From NCBI RefSeq assembly GCF_009884975.1, contig NZ_CP041970.1, forward strand, positions 1,922,001-1,986,000: a stretch of DNA of 64,000 nucleotides, in the 5' to 3' direction. The position numbers and the translations under genes are program-made. The notes under the pieces are model-generated. The model did not search any database, was not told where the DNA came from, and was given only the letters and a program-made list of their open reading frames with translations. Below, piece by piece: positions 45,294 through 55,223 of the stretch. Every line of letters begins with the position of its first letter. Position 1 is the first letter of the stretch. Origin of the DNA: Acinetobacter dispersus. GTDB taxonomy: Bacteria; Pseudomonadota; Gammaproteobacteria; Pseudomonadales; Moraxellaceae.

Positions 45294-46901
45294 CTAAGCG
45301 ACTTGATTCAAAATAAAGTCTGCACCGCGTTCACCAATCATGATGGCAATTGCGTTGGTATTTCCGCTTGGAACTTGTGGGCAAATCGAACAGTCAATGA
45401 CGCGTAAATTTTGGAAGCCATGTACTTTAAGCGTCTGGTCTGTGACTGAATCTTTTGGTGTATTGCCCATTTTGCAACTGCCCGCAGGGTGATAAACCGT
45501 TTTAATGTTCTGGCGCATCCATGCATCAATCGCGGCAACATTCTCAGGATCAATATTTGCAGGCTCAATAATGTCTTGGACAATGGCTTTTAAGGCAGAT
45601 TGTTGTAATAAGCGCAGCCCAGCCTGTACCGCACGAATGTTGGCCTCAATATCGTCTTGATGGCCTAAATAGTTTGGATCAATAATCGGCATTGCATTCG
45701 GATCTTTACTGCTTAAACGTAAAGTCCCACGTGCTTTTGGCTGTATATGTCCGACTTTAATCGTCAGTCCATGTGCTTGAGCTGTGTCTTTTTCACCAGG
45801 GGTATTATCGAAATTATCCAGCACAGGTAAAAAGTGAAATTGGACATCAGGTCGACCATTGTTATTGGTGTCAATAAAACCACCACCTTCTAGAATATTG
45901 GTGGTTAACAATCCTGAACGTGTAAAACACCACTGTAAAAAGTGTCGTACTGCAGTTAAACCTTGGTCTTCACCGAGCAGACTATTATTGGTTGTTACTG
46001 TCGCATTAACCGACATATGCAAATGGTCGTGAAAATTCTCACCTACAGGTAAGTCACTTATACATTCTATTCCGAGTTCATCTAAATGCTGTTTTGGACC
46101 AATTCCCGAAAGTAATAAAACCTTAGGACTGCCAATTGCACCAGCACTCAGAATGACTTCTTTTTGAGCCTGTACAGTAATGGGGGATTTTCCGCCAACA
46201 CTATAAGTCACCCCAGTCACCTGATCACCTTGAGTTTCAATTTTATGGACTAAAGCATCCGTAATCACTGTAAGGTCTGGGTGGTTTTCGACTGACTTTA
46301 AATAAGTTTTTGAGGTACTCGCCCGAGAACCGTTTTGAGTAGTCGTTTGATAAAACCCTACACCCGCCTGATCCCAACCATTCATATCATTGACGTAATT
46401 CATCCCCATTTGCTGACCTGCTTTAATACAAGCAAGCGTCAAAGGATGCCGATAACGGTTTTCACTGACAGGTAAAATGCCATCTTGTCCGTGATATTCA
46501 TCAGCAAGACTTTCATTTTTTTCTGCCTTTTTAAAAAAAGGCAGTACATGTTGATAAGACCACTGATTACATCCCCATTCCGAGGCCCATAAATCATAAT
46601 CCTGACGTTGACCTCGACAATAGATCATCCCGTTGACCGAGCTTCCACCTCCCAACACTTTGCCTTGTGCAAGGATCATCTCTCGCTGATTACAATACTT
46701 TTGTGGGACGGTCATGTATTGCCATGATTTCTGCTGGAATACTTTAATCACGGTTGCAGGTATGGTATGAAACATACTGCTATCTCGACTTCCTGCCTCT
46801 AGAACGAGAACACGCCCAGCCTTGGCTTCTAATAGTCGTGCTGCAACAACACAGCCTGCCGAGCCAGCACCAATCACGATATAGTCATATTGTGTATTCA
46901 T
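45294..46901 (-). CDS. GMC-family FAD alcohol dehydrogenase (choline dehydrogenase/AlkJ-like)
   Basis: A 535-residue flavoprotein. The ADP-binding YIVIGAGSAGCVVAARLLE is at the N-terminus, VLEAGS binds FAD, GKVLGGGSSVNGMIYCRG is GMC signature 1, GAIGSPKVLLLSGIGP is signature 2, and the catalytic His is in YHPAGSCKMG. It sits 44 bases before the aldehyde dehydrogenase gene in the phenylethylamine module. It could oxidise an alcohol such as 2-phenylethanol to the aldehyde, giving a second entry to phenylacetate (inference). Choline is less likely because no betaine genes are nearby. Confidence 0.85.
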   Translation of the reverse strand: MNTQYDYIVIGAGSAGCVVAARLLEAKAGRVLVLEAGSRDSSMFHTIPATVIKVFQQKSWQYMTVPQKYCNQREMILAQGKVLGGGSSVNGMIYCRGQRQDYDLWASEWGCNQWSYQHVLPFFKKAEKNESLADEYHGQDGILPVSENRYRHPLTLACIKAGQQMGMNYVNDMNGWDQAGVGFYQTTTQNGSRASTSKTYLKSVENHPDLTVITDALVHKIETQGDQVTGVTYSVGGKSPITVQAQKEVILSAGAIGSPKVLLLSGIGPKQHLDELGIECISDLPVGENFHDHLHMSVNATVTTNNSLLGEDQGLTAVRHFLQWCFTRSGLLTTNILEGGGFIDTNNNGRPDVQFHFLPVLDNFDNTPGEKDTAQAHGLTIKVGHIQPKARGTLRLSSKDPNAMPIIDPNYLGHQDDIEANIRAVQAGLRLLQQSALKAIVQDIIEPANIDPENVAAIDAWMRQNIKTVYHPAGSCKMGNTPKDSVTDQTLKVHGFQNLRVIDCSICPQVPSGNTNAIAIMIGERGADFILNQVA

Positions 46902-46967
46902 CTGATTTCACCCTCATTTTATTTCTATGAATGCACCGCCAATAAATACGGTCTGCTTCGCACTGAT

Positions 46968-48245
46968 TTAATAGATGTATTGCAGAATCAACTGGGCATA
47001 TAAATTGGTTTTGTCATCATAATTTTGAGTGCCACCACTGTGGATATCATGCTTTGGCTTATATAGTCCGATCAGCGGAATAACGGTGAGATTGTTATTG
47101 ACTGACCAGACTGAAAACACATCCAGCTCATGCCCATCCACATTTGCCAATGACTTATTTACGGTTTGAAACTTATAAGCCAATGCACCCAGCATAAAAT
47201 TTTCTTTTAAATTAATACTGTAAGAAACTTGGTGAATATCGGCATTTTTATTGAAGGGCCCTGCATAGTTTCCAGCGACTTCTCCCTGAAACCATGTTCC
47301 AAATCCAACCGTATTGCCGTAAAACATGGGATCGTACTGGTCTGAAAAATGGCTGAAACGATAACCTAGGGACGGCGTATATTTTGTAGATAAGAAGTTA
47401 TAGTTCAGTCCCAGATAGCCCGCATTTTCCGTGCTGTCCTGTTTATCCTGAACCACCCATTCAGACTTCAGTTGCAGTTCAGCTAAGGCTTGATAGTTCA
47501 AGCGTAAGGCATAATTCTTAAGATCCTGACGTCCTGAAATGTGTTCGGCATCATCAAGGTCCAAGACATTTAAATAAGTAAAGCCGATGCCTTTATCTTT
47601 AAGTTGATAGATCAGATCCGTCACAAACAGTTCTGATGAAAATTGTGCTTTGTTATTCGACTTTAAATACGCCAGTTTTAGCGTTGTATCCTGTTGCGGT
47701 TTGTATTGAAGCAGGCTACTAAAATCAAAGCTGCGTCGTGCTGCCAGATAATAGGCCCCACCTCGATCGAGTGCCCCATCCGCAGGTGCTTTACCCAGAT
47801 TTAAGGCATCACCCGCAACAAAAAAACCATCACCGATCATGATATTTTGCCGACCGATACTGAAATTGTAGGTCGTCAATTCATCTTTATGGGTACCATC
47901 TTTAAAACCAATCACCCATTCATTCACATCGGTTTTATGTTCTTGACCATTGCTATTTTGACCAGCATCACCATCGCCCCATGTCGCTGAGCTGATTCCG
48001 CTTAAACTGGCATAGAGCTGATAGTTTTGAAATGTTTGTTGCCCTTTGGCACCATATTTAAGGTGGCCTTCTTGCCAATTGATCCGTTGGTCATCGATGT
48101 TTTCACCGTTATAGCTTTTAGCACTGCTAAAAGCACCAAAAGTGGCTTCAAAAATCGGTTTAATTTCAAGCTCACCTGCATATGCAGTGGAAAAACATGA
48201 GACAAACAGCGTCCCTCTCACGACTTGAGAAACTAAAGTTTTCAT
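46968..48245 (-). CDS. Outer-membrane beta-barrel porin of the phenylethylamine module
   Basis: A 425-residue protein with a signal peptide (cut near AYA-GEL) and amphipathic beta-strand pattern throughout, ending in an aromatic residue (LQYIY). DERYPE-type enzyme motifs are absent. It resembles the alginate-export-like/OprD-like specific porins used by Acinetobacter for hydrophobic or aromatic substrates (DALDRGG-like loop GALDRGGAYYLAARRS). It lies between tynA and the GMC gene, with AAGGA before the ATG, so it probably lets an amine or alcohol substrate into the periplasm. The exact family is uncertain. Confidence 0.7.
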   Translation of the reverse strand: MKTLVSQVVRGTLFVSCFSTAYAGELEIKPIFEATFGAFSSAKSYNGENIDDQRINWQEGHLKYGAKGQQTFQNYQLYASLSGISSATWGDGDAGQNSNGQEHKTDVNEWVIGFKDGTHKDELTTYNFSIGRQNIMIGDGFFVAGDALNLGKAPADGALDRGGAYYLAARRSFDFSSLLQYKPQQDTTLKLAYLKSNNKAQFSSELFVTDLIYQLKDKGIGFTYLNVLDLDDAEHISGRQDLKNYALRLNYQALAELQLKSEWVVQDKQDSTENAGYLGLNYNFLSTKYTPSLGYRFSHFSDQYDPMFYGNTVGFGTWFQGEVAGNYAGPFNKNADIHQVSYSINLKENFMLGALAYKFQTVNKSLANVDGHELDVFSVWSVNNNLTVIPLIGLYKPKHDIHSGGTQNYDDKTNLYAQLILQYIY

Positions 48246-48288
48246 ACAAAATTCCTTTTTTGTCAGCGATCTACTTAACGCTCAGTTT

Positions 48289-48309
48289 TGGGTAATCTTG
48301 GATTACCCA
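48289..48309. repeat. Hairpin between tynA and porin gene
   Basis: TGGGTAATC and GATTACCCA form a perfect 9-bp stem with a 3-base loop, 20 bases past tynA. On the reverse strand it is followed by AAAA rather than T, so it is not a standard terminator; it may stabilise mRNA ends or act as an operator. Confidence 0.5.
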
Positions 48310-48328
48310 TATAACTTGATCTGCGTTG

Positions 48329-50638
48329 TTAGTGATGCTCGTGTTGGGCATGTTCCTGTTCATCACCCAAATTCAAGGTCGGGGTGTTGTCAAAGAAATT
48401 CCACGGTTTGATCAAGGTATAGACCCATTCCGTCGGCATGATTGGCCATTCTTCAGCGCGTGCCACATGGGTGGTTCCTGTGGTCATCCACACCACAAGG
48501 TCTTTATTTTCAATATTTTCATTGTTCTGAATAAACTGACCTAAACCCGTATCATGGGTTGAACGATTCGAATATTTCCCTTCTGGATAACGTTCATCTG
48601 GCTTGTATTGTGTCACCCAAATTTGTTTATCCATAAAGTTAAGGCGCTTAAATAGCCATTCATCTGGAGCAAAATTGGCACCTTTCGCTACTGGGTGAGT
48701 GCCACCCGCAAACGGAATCAATTGGTAAGAAACAGGATTACCTAGTTTATTTTCCTTATTGAAATTGGTGAGTAAGCGAATGGTAGAGGGATCAAATTTT
48801 TCAGCTGCGTTTTGCTCATTGCTAATCACTTTACTGTTAATTTGCATCGTGCTTGTACGCACACCACCTCGATCATTGGCCTTCACCACAGGGTCCATAT
48901 GCATAAAGCTGTTGTTTTCCCCATCTACATCCATATCTAAGCGGAAGTTATAGATATGTTGATGCGTGGTTCCAACAATATTATGGTCAATTAAAGTGCC
49001 ATATTTGGTGTCTTCCTTAGCAGTGCTGTCATGCATGGTACGGGCTTTAACCCCTTTTACCGCTTCAATCCCTGTCGCCCCAGCATTAATCCCAATCACA
49101 CCATTTTGGGCAAAGACCCAGTCAAACATATAATCGTAGTTACCCACCGTACTAATCCAGCGCACCACAAGTTCACGGCGTGCTTCACTGGCATCCTGAT
49201 CACCAAAAATTTCTTGGTGTTTATACTCAGGTCCTGCATAACGCTCAAAAATGGCGATTGCATTGGGAATAATTTGCGGTTGTCCCTTGTAGTCGGCAAT
49301 CACTGCATCCAGTAACACCGCATTTTCGGGTGCATCGGTTCCCAGTTGAATGCTTGAGGTCAGGGTTCCCATGCCGTACTCACCTGAATCCAGATAAGAT
49401 TTGAAGTACCATCCCATATCTGGGTCGCCATAAGGAACCACCATCCCGCCCAAATTCCCTTCATACATGACCTTACGTTTTACCCCTTTATCCTTATAGG
49501 TGACCGTAGAAAGCTGGAGGCCGACACGTGAGTCCAGTGCCACATGGAAACACCAGTTACCCCAATGTACGGTTTGTCCTGTAATGGTAAAGTTCTTGCC
49601 TTCAGGTTCACTGATATTGAGCGGTTTGATTTTCGGTGGCTGAGTATTCTTGGTGGCATAAGGTCGATCTGTCATCGGTACAGGAATCATTGCCCCTTCT
49701 TCAATTTTAATAATTTTTTCTTTGTCTAAATCCACCACTGCGACCAAATTTTCAATCGGATGCGCCCAATAGTTACCATCTCCTGTATCCAGATAAGATA
49801 CGACTTTTAAGACATTCAGTTGTTTATCTAAACCATCTTTCCCGCCAAAATAGCCGACAGTTAATGGATTGGTGATCACTTTCTTCACATCAGTGATGCC
49901 ACGTTTACGTAAAGCATCCTGATATTCTTTACTGGATTCGATCACACGCTGAACCGTCTCGAAGTTATCCTGCAACACCATACCGTGCGTATCTTTAAGG
50001 ACATTCCATTTTGTGACTTGCTGTGTATTCAGATTTACTTCACCTTCAATCGCCTGATTGCCTTTCAATAAAATGAACGATGCCACCCGATCATCTTTAT
50101 ATTCTTTATGATTGATAAAGAAATCCCAGACTTTGGCCTTTTCTGGCTCTTTCAGCTTCAACTCGGCAAAACGCATATTTTTATAGGCATATTTTGAGCG
50201 ATTAATGACGTCAAAGGTCTTTTTGATTTCATCTGTATTTAGGCTATTGAGCGGATGAAAGGTATTTTCAATTTTAAAGGTCTGGTCTAAACCCGACTGG
50301 AACACCTCATTGAAAAAATCTTTCCCAATAACAGGTTTACCGTCTTTGATTAATACTGGAACACTCAGCTTTAAGGGTTTTCCATTCACCAAGACCTGAT
50401 CTGAATTGGGTTTGGCTCTGACCACAATAGAACCTTTGGAGATGGTATAGCTATTGGTGAAATCATCTTTGACCACTTTGGCACCCTGCTCACTCATGTT
50501 TTGGTACAGTGGCACCAATTCGGCAGCCTCACCATGCGCATAAGCGGTGCTATGAACACCACACAAACTCGCAGCGATGGATAGGTTAAACGTCAGTATT
50601 TTTTGTATCTCTTTGAATAATCTTTGTTTATGCATCAC
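48329..50638 (-). CDS. tynA: Copper-containing primary amine oxidase
   Basis: A 769-residue periplasmic enzyme, close to the E. coli TynA length, with a signal peptide (cut near AYA-HGE). It oxidises 2-phenylethylamine or tyramine to the aldehyde, giving ammonia and H2O2. The topaquinone precursor is Tyr501 in TVGNYDYMFDW, the general base Asp417 is in YLDSGEYG, and copper ligands are His559 and His561 (THQHIYNF) and His724 (GTTHVARAEEWP). An N-terminal D1-like domain (~40-125) resembles the E. coli stalk domain. The C-terminus is His-rich (EQEHAQHEHH). A 22-bp tandem repeat upstream is the probable FeaR operator. Confidence 0.94.
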   Translation of the reverse strand: MMHKQRLFKEIQKILTFNLSIAASLCGVHSTAYAHGEAAELVPLYQNMSEQGAKVVKDDFTNSYTISKGSIVVRAKPNSDQVLVNGKPLKLSVPVLIKDGKPVIGKDFFNEVFQSGLDQTFKIENTFHPLNSLNTDEIKKTFDVINRSKYAYKNMRFAELKLKEPEKAKVWDFFINHKEYKDDRVASFILLKGNQAIEGEVNLNTQQVTKWNVLKDTHGMVLQDNFETVQRVIESSKEYQDALRKRGITDVKKVITNPLTVGYFGGKDGLDKQLNVLKVVSYLDTGDGNYWAHPIENLVAVVDLDKEKIIKIEEGAMIPVPMTDRPYATKNTQPPKIKPLNISEPEGKNFTITGQTVHWGNWCFHVALDSRVGLQLSTVTYKDKGVKRKVMYEGNLGGMVVPYGDPDMGWYFKSYLDSGEYGMGTLTSSIQLGTDAPENAVLLDAVIADYKGQPQIIPNAIAIFERYAGPEYKHQEIFGDQDASEARRELVVRWISTVGNYDYMFDWVFAQNGVIGINAGATGIEAVKGVKARTMHDSTAKEDTKYGTLIDHNIVGTTHQHIYNFRLDMDVDGENNSFMHMDPVVKANDRGGVRTSTMQINSKVISNEQNAAEKFDPSTIRLLTNFNKENKLGNPVSYQLIPFAGGTHPVAKGANFAPDEWLFKRLNFMDKQIWVTQYKPDERYPEGKYSNRSTHDTGLGQFIQNNENIENKDLVVWMTTGTTHVARAEEWPIMPTEWVYTLIKPWNFFDNTPTLNLGDEQEHAQHEHH

Positions 50639-50798
50639 GTTGATCCTTTTTCATCTATCCCTGAGCGATCTGTATCAGATCGTTAAAATGCTCTTTGCTC
50701 TGTGTGCAGCGGCGAAAATCAACTTCATATTTCAAGTCGATTGAAGCGCTTTAATCTTCCCTTATTGGTTTAATTTCAACACAGTTGCATGGGTCTAG

Positions 50799-50836
50799 CT
50801 TGTCCAAGAATGACGCGGAACTTGTCTAAAAATGAC
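50799..50836 (-). promoter_or_regulatory. Tandem direct repeat, probable FeaR operator
   Basis: CTTGTCCAAGAATGAC (50799-50814) and CTTGTCTAAAAATGAC (50821-50836) share 14 of 16 bases with a 22-bp period, two helical turns, as in AraC-type operators. On the reverse strand each reads KGTCA-N8-CAA-like, near the FeaR recognition pattern I recall from E. coli. It lies 160-200 bp upstream of tynA. Confidence 0.65.
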
Positions 50837-50847
50837 ATCTAAAATGT

Positions 50848-51765
50848 TTAAGCCAACATCGTTTCTCTAAATTCTTTGGGAGAGATACCATAGGTTTTTT
50901 TGAAGATCTTTGAAAAATGAGCACCATCCCAAAAGCCCCATTTCAGCGCGATTTGAGTGATCGAACTCTGCTTGTTTCTTTTATCCAACAGATCTGTTTT
51001 GACCTTCTCGAGTCGTTTGATCTGTATGTATTTATTAATTGATAGATTTTCTTGCACAAATAATCGATACAGGTGTCGTAACGATACCCCGATATGTGCG
51101 GCAATCAATTTAGGGGAAAGATCAGGTTTTGTCAGATTTTCAATAATATAGCGCTCGGCTTTTTCCAAAAGATGATTCTGATTATTATTGATATTTTTAT
51201 AATTAATGGTCGGTTTGATTAGGGCAATCAACGCATCTTCAAAGGCATTGCCATCTTCCGATGCATACCAAAGCTTGATATTTTCAGGCGACATATTTTT
51301 CAAAATATTCTTAAGCAAAAAACCACTCATATTTTGGGTGATCAACTTACCAAAATATTCAGAACTAATATTCTCTTTCAGCAACTTTTCTCGTGACAGA
51401 TGCACTGAAATTTGACTGACTAAACCTTGTGGAAACATCGAAATGGTTTCGACGGGATCAACCAAGACAATATCACCCTCATTTAAGGTCAAAGTTTCAT
51501 TTTTATATTGCAGCAACATCTTGCCCGAATTCTGCAAAATCAAAAAACAGAAACGATTATTGACCCGATCGATTTCATCCGCCTTTCGGACGATTTTATT
51601 GGCATTATTTTTAATAAAGGCAATCTCGGTATCACCCAGTAAAAAACATTGCACTTCACCAATAAACAAATGTCGTGTGCCATCGAAGTCTGTTTCAAAA
51701 TTGCCGCACACATTCTTGATGTGATGCGTCCACGTTAACAGTGCATCACTCACATATTGGTTCAT
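50848..51765 (-). CDS. feaR: AraC-family regulator FeaR
   Basis: 305 residues from the ATG at 51765 (GGAG 8 bases upstream); an ATG 24 bases earlier adds MCCTGSEG and seems unlikely. The N-terminus (LLTWTHHIKNVCGNF) matches FeaR, whose sensor domain has the same W...I...CGNF start. The C-terminal AraC domain shows LSPKLIAAHIGVSLRHLYRLF and ITQIALKWGFWDGAHFSKIFKKTYGISPKEFR. It should activate tynA and the downstream porin, GMC and aldehyde dehydrogenase genes in response to phenylethylamine-derived aldehyde. It lies directly upstream of tynA on the same strand. Confidence 0.88.
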   Translation of the reverse strand: MNQYVSDALLTWTHHIKNVCGNFETDFDGTRHLFIGEVQCFLLGDTEIAFIKNNANKIVRKADEIDRVNNRFCFLILQNSGKMLLQYKNETLTLNEGDIVLVDPVETISMFPQGLVSQISVHLSREKLLKENISSEYFGKLITQNMSGFLLKNILKNMSPENIKLWYASEDGNAFEDALIALIKPTINYKNINNNQNHLLEKAERYIIENLTKPDLSPKLIAAHIGVSLRHLYRLFVQENLSINKYIQIKRLEKVKTDLLDKRNKQSSITQIALKWGFWDGAHFSKIFKKTYGISPKEFRETMLA

Positions 51766-51856
51766 CCCTTCGCTCCCTGTGCAGCACAATTGCTAAAGTT
51801 TGTTCTTTAGCGCTGGTGCTCTGTTTTGGCTTGTTTGCAATCATGTTTGATCAATA

Positions 51857-51872
51857 AACAAGTTGCGTGCCA
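51857..51872 (-). promoter_or_regulatory. Sigma-54-like promoter upstream of feaR
   Basis: On the reverse strand TGGCACGCAACTTGTT fits the -24/-12 consensus TGGCACG-N4-TTGCW except for one base (TTGTT). It is about 90 bp before the feaR ATG. A 7-bp-arm hairpin (GCTAAAG/CTTTAGC, 51792-51811) lies in the predicted leader. Confidence 0.4.
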
Positions 51873-51926
51873 AAAATTCCTCATCCTTGGAATTCTTTTT
51901 TGATTAGAGTCAGCTCGATATATATA

Positions 51927-51959
51927 GAAGCTGATAAATCGATTCAATTTATCAGCTTC
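51927..51959 (-). terminator. Hairpin terminator of the iac operon
   Basis: GAAGCTGATAAAT / ATTTATCAGCTTC, perfect 13-bp stem with a 7-base loop, starting 8 bases past the iacG stop. The following sequence is TATATATA rather than a T-run. Confidence 0.65.
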
Positions 51960-51966
51960 ACTCAGC

Positions 51967-52941
<975 letters not shown>

Positions 52942-52992
52942 TTATCCTGTTTCTGGCCGATATTGGATAGTGATTTATCCTGATTAAATCGC

Positions 52993-53946
52993 TTAAATAT
53001 CCAGTACCAATCGTGCTGACTTAGAACGTGAACAGCACACCAAAATCTGCTCATTACTGGCCTTTTCTTCATCGGTAAAATACACGTCACGATGATCAGG
53101 TTCGCCTTCGATCACATCGCACATACAGGTCCCGCAAACGCCTTGTTCGCACGACATTTCAATCTCAATACCTTCACGCGCCAAGGCCTGCAAAATAGTT
53201 TCTTCTGCATTGACCATAATGATCTTGCCACTTTGCTGCGCCACGACTTCAAATGCATCACCACCTGTTTCAACTTCAACCTGAAAATATTCCTTATGGA
53301 TTTGCTGTTCAGGGAAATTCTGTGTCAGGGCTAAATTAATCACCCAATCCATAAATCCATTCGGGCCACAGGTATAAATATGGCTGTCTTGATCAATGTC
53401 TTGAATGGCGGATTGGAAAAACTCTCGGTGACTCGCCCCTTCCGATTTAAAATGAAAGGTCGTGAAAGGTGCCAAGATGCCATGTTTAATTTCATCGACA
53501 AAAGCACAGCGTTCTGGGCTTGCGCCGCAGTAATGCAATTCAAAAGAAGTACCTTCCTGTGCCAACTGATAAGCCATGGTAATTAGGGGGGTAATTCCGA
53601 TCCCCCCACCCACCAGTACCGCATGTTTGGATTTCACTAAAGGAAACAGGTTCTTCGGTTCACTGACCTGAATCTGCATGCCATCCTTTAACTCATCAAA
53701 GGCCGACACTGAACCACCACGTGATTCGGGATCACGTAGAATGCCTAGTCGGAACTTACCGACATCATTCGGGTTTTGGCATAATGAGTACTGACGCACC
53801 ATGCCATTCGGAAGGTGCACATCAATATGCGCACCTGCTTCAATTTTGGGTAATACGGTCGAATTTGCAGATTCAAACTCCATGACTGCAACATTCCCAC
53901 CTTCGACATGACGGTTTTTTACCACCACGTTATACAGTATCGTCAT
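52993..53946 (-). CDS. iacF: Ferredoxin reductase component IacF
   Basis: 317 residues from the ATG at 53946 (GGGAGAG just upstream); the longer frame to 54000 would overlap the SDR gene and adds unrelated sequence. Vanillate-demethylase-reductase-type order: flavin-binding barrel (RQYSLCQNPND), NAD-binding domain (LVGGGIGITPLITMAYQL, YTCGPNGFMDWV), C-terminal plant-type [2Fe-2S] domain with CEQGVCGTCMCDV and a distal Cys (ILVCCSRS). It passes electrons from NADH to the Rieske oxygenase IacCD. It lies 34 bp behind iacE and 69 bp before iacG. Confidence 0.88.
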   Translation of the reverse strand: MTILYNVVVKNRHVEGGNVAVMEFESANSTVLPKIEAGAHIDVHLPNGMVRQYSLCQNPNDVGKFRLGILRDPESRGGSVSAFDELKDGMQIQVSEPKNLFPLVKSKHAVLVGGGIGITPLITMAYQLAQEGTSFELHYCGASPERCAFVDEIKHGILAPFTTFHFKSEGASHREFFQSAIQDIDQDSHIYTCGPNGFMDWVINLALTQNFPEQQIHKEYFQVEVETGGDAFEVVAQQSGKIIMVNAEETILQALAREGIEIEMSCEQGVCGTCMCDVIEGEPDHRDVYFTDEEKASNEQILVCCSRSKSARLVLDI

Positions 53947-53980
53947 GATTTCTCTCCCTGATATGCATCTCGCCGAAGGC

Positions 53981-54718
53981 TTAACGCATAAATAATCCAC
54001 CGTTAATATCCCATGTTGCCCCAGTTACAAAGGCAGCACTTGGACTGGCCAATAGCGCACAGGTTTCGGCAATAAATTCCATGCTGCCTAATGCTTTGAC
54101 TGGGATATTTTGAATAAATTGCGCCATTTTTTCGTCAGACACCACGCTATGAACAATTGGTGATTCCATTGGCCCAGGCGCAATCGCATTCACCGTCACC
54201 CCTTTGGCTGCAAACTCTTTGGCAAAGATTTTGGTTAGGGTAATAATGGCGCCTTTGGTAGACGCATAATGTGCGCCAGTGGCAGTACCGCCATTTTGCC
54301 CTGCCAAAGATGCCATATTGACGATACGGCCATAACCTTGATCAGCCATATATTTGCCAATGATCTGGCAAGACTGGAACGTACCACGCTGATTCACTTG
54401 CGTAATCATGTCAAAATCCGCGGCACTAATTTCTAGAACTGGGGTTGCTTTGGTCATGGTGGCATTGTTGATTAACACATCCAGTTTTGAGAATGTCTGC
54501 TGAATCCACTGCACAGCGGCATGAAAATCAGCCTCAACCGAGATATCCAGTTTCAGTGGAAATAGATTCTGTGCATGCGGACTACGTGCTTTGGCTTGCT
54601 CTGCTTTCTCTAAAGTACTGGCAGAAAGAATCACCTGATGCCCTTGCGCTGCAAAATATTCGGCAATGACATTCCCTAAACCAGAAGCGGCACCTGTGAC
54701 TAAAACAACCTGTTTCAT
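53981..54718 (-). CDS. iacE: SDR oxidoreductase IacE
   Basis: A 245-residue classical short-chain dehydrogenase: TGAASGLG at residues 8-15, INNATM in the NNAG position, MASLAGQ with the catalytic Ser, and HYASTKGAI with Tyr/Lys. PGPMESPI follows. The NNAG motif is NNAT, a tolerated variant. In the IAA pathway it is assigned to the redox step leading to dioxindole-3-acetate. It starts 9 bases after iacD. Confidence 0.88.
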   Translation of the reverse strand: MKQVVLVTGAASGLGNVIAEYFAAQGHQVILSASTLEKAEQAKARSPHAQNLFPLKLDISVEADFHAAVQWIQQTFSKLDVLINNATMTKATPVLEISAADFDMITQVNQRGTFQSCQIIGKYMADQGYGRIVNMASLAGQNGGTATGAHYASTKGAIITLTKIFAKEFAAKGVTVNAIAPGPMESPIVHSVVSDEKMAQFIQNIPVKALGSMEFIAETCALLASPSAAFVTGATWDINGGLFMR

Positions 54719-54727
54719 TTTTTGCTC

Positions 54728-55213
54728 CTAGAGAATGTAGCTGATACCCGCCAAGGTATCGGTTGAGTTAACTAAATTGATAATTTTGCGGTTAATCTTA
54801 AACCCTTGTTCTGCATCACGAACCAGATGGAAAGTCACGTCAGCGGTATAATGTTTCAGATTTTCTTTGCGGAACTCACGCAAGTTTTGTGCGCAACGTA
54901 AAATGATTTCACCCTCTTGATCTTTGACGATGCGGATACGCGAAACACTACGCACTGTATTGGCTTTGGGTGCAGTTGAAATCGCCTCACCATTTTCCAG
55001 ACGCTGTACCCGTAACTTACGCATATGATGATCGTCATAGGCATAGTTCAAATTATTTTCATAATCGGTCAATTTCGGATCGATCGGGATGATGTACACG
55101 CCTTTTTCATTCCAGAGATCCAGCCAGCTATCATGCTCAGAATGATCCAGCATATCGGCTTCTGCCCAGACAAATGCAGTCACTTCATTGAGTAAATTTA
55201 AATCGGTTTTCAT
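54728..55213 (-). CDS. iacD: Ring-hydroxylating dioxygenase small subunit IacD
   Basis: A 161-residue beta subunit of the aromatic-ring dioxygenase family, NTF2/SnoaL-like cone fold: FVWAEADMLDHSEHDSWLDLWNEKGVYIIPID at the N-terminus and RVQRLENGEAISTAPKANTVRSVSRIRI in the middle are typical. It has no cofactor and stabilises the alpha subunit. It starts 10 bases after iacC. Confidence 0.88.
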   Translation of the reverse strand: MKTDLNLLNEVTAFVWAEADMLDHSEHDSWLDLWNEKGVYIIPIDPKLTDYENNLNYAYDDHHMRKLRVQRLENGEAISTAPKANTVRSVSRIRIVKDQEGEIILRCAQNLREFRKENLKHYTADVTFHLVRDAEQGFKINRKIINLVNSTDTLAGISYIL

Positions 55214-55223
55214 AGCACTCTCC

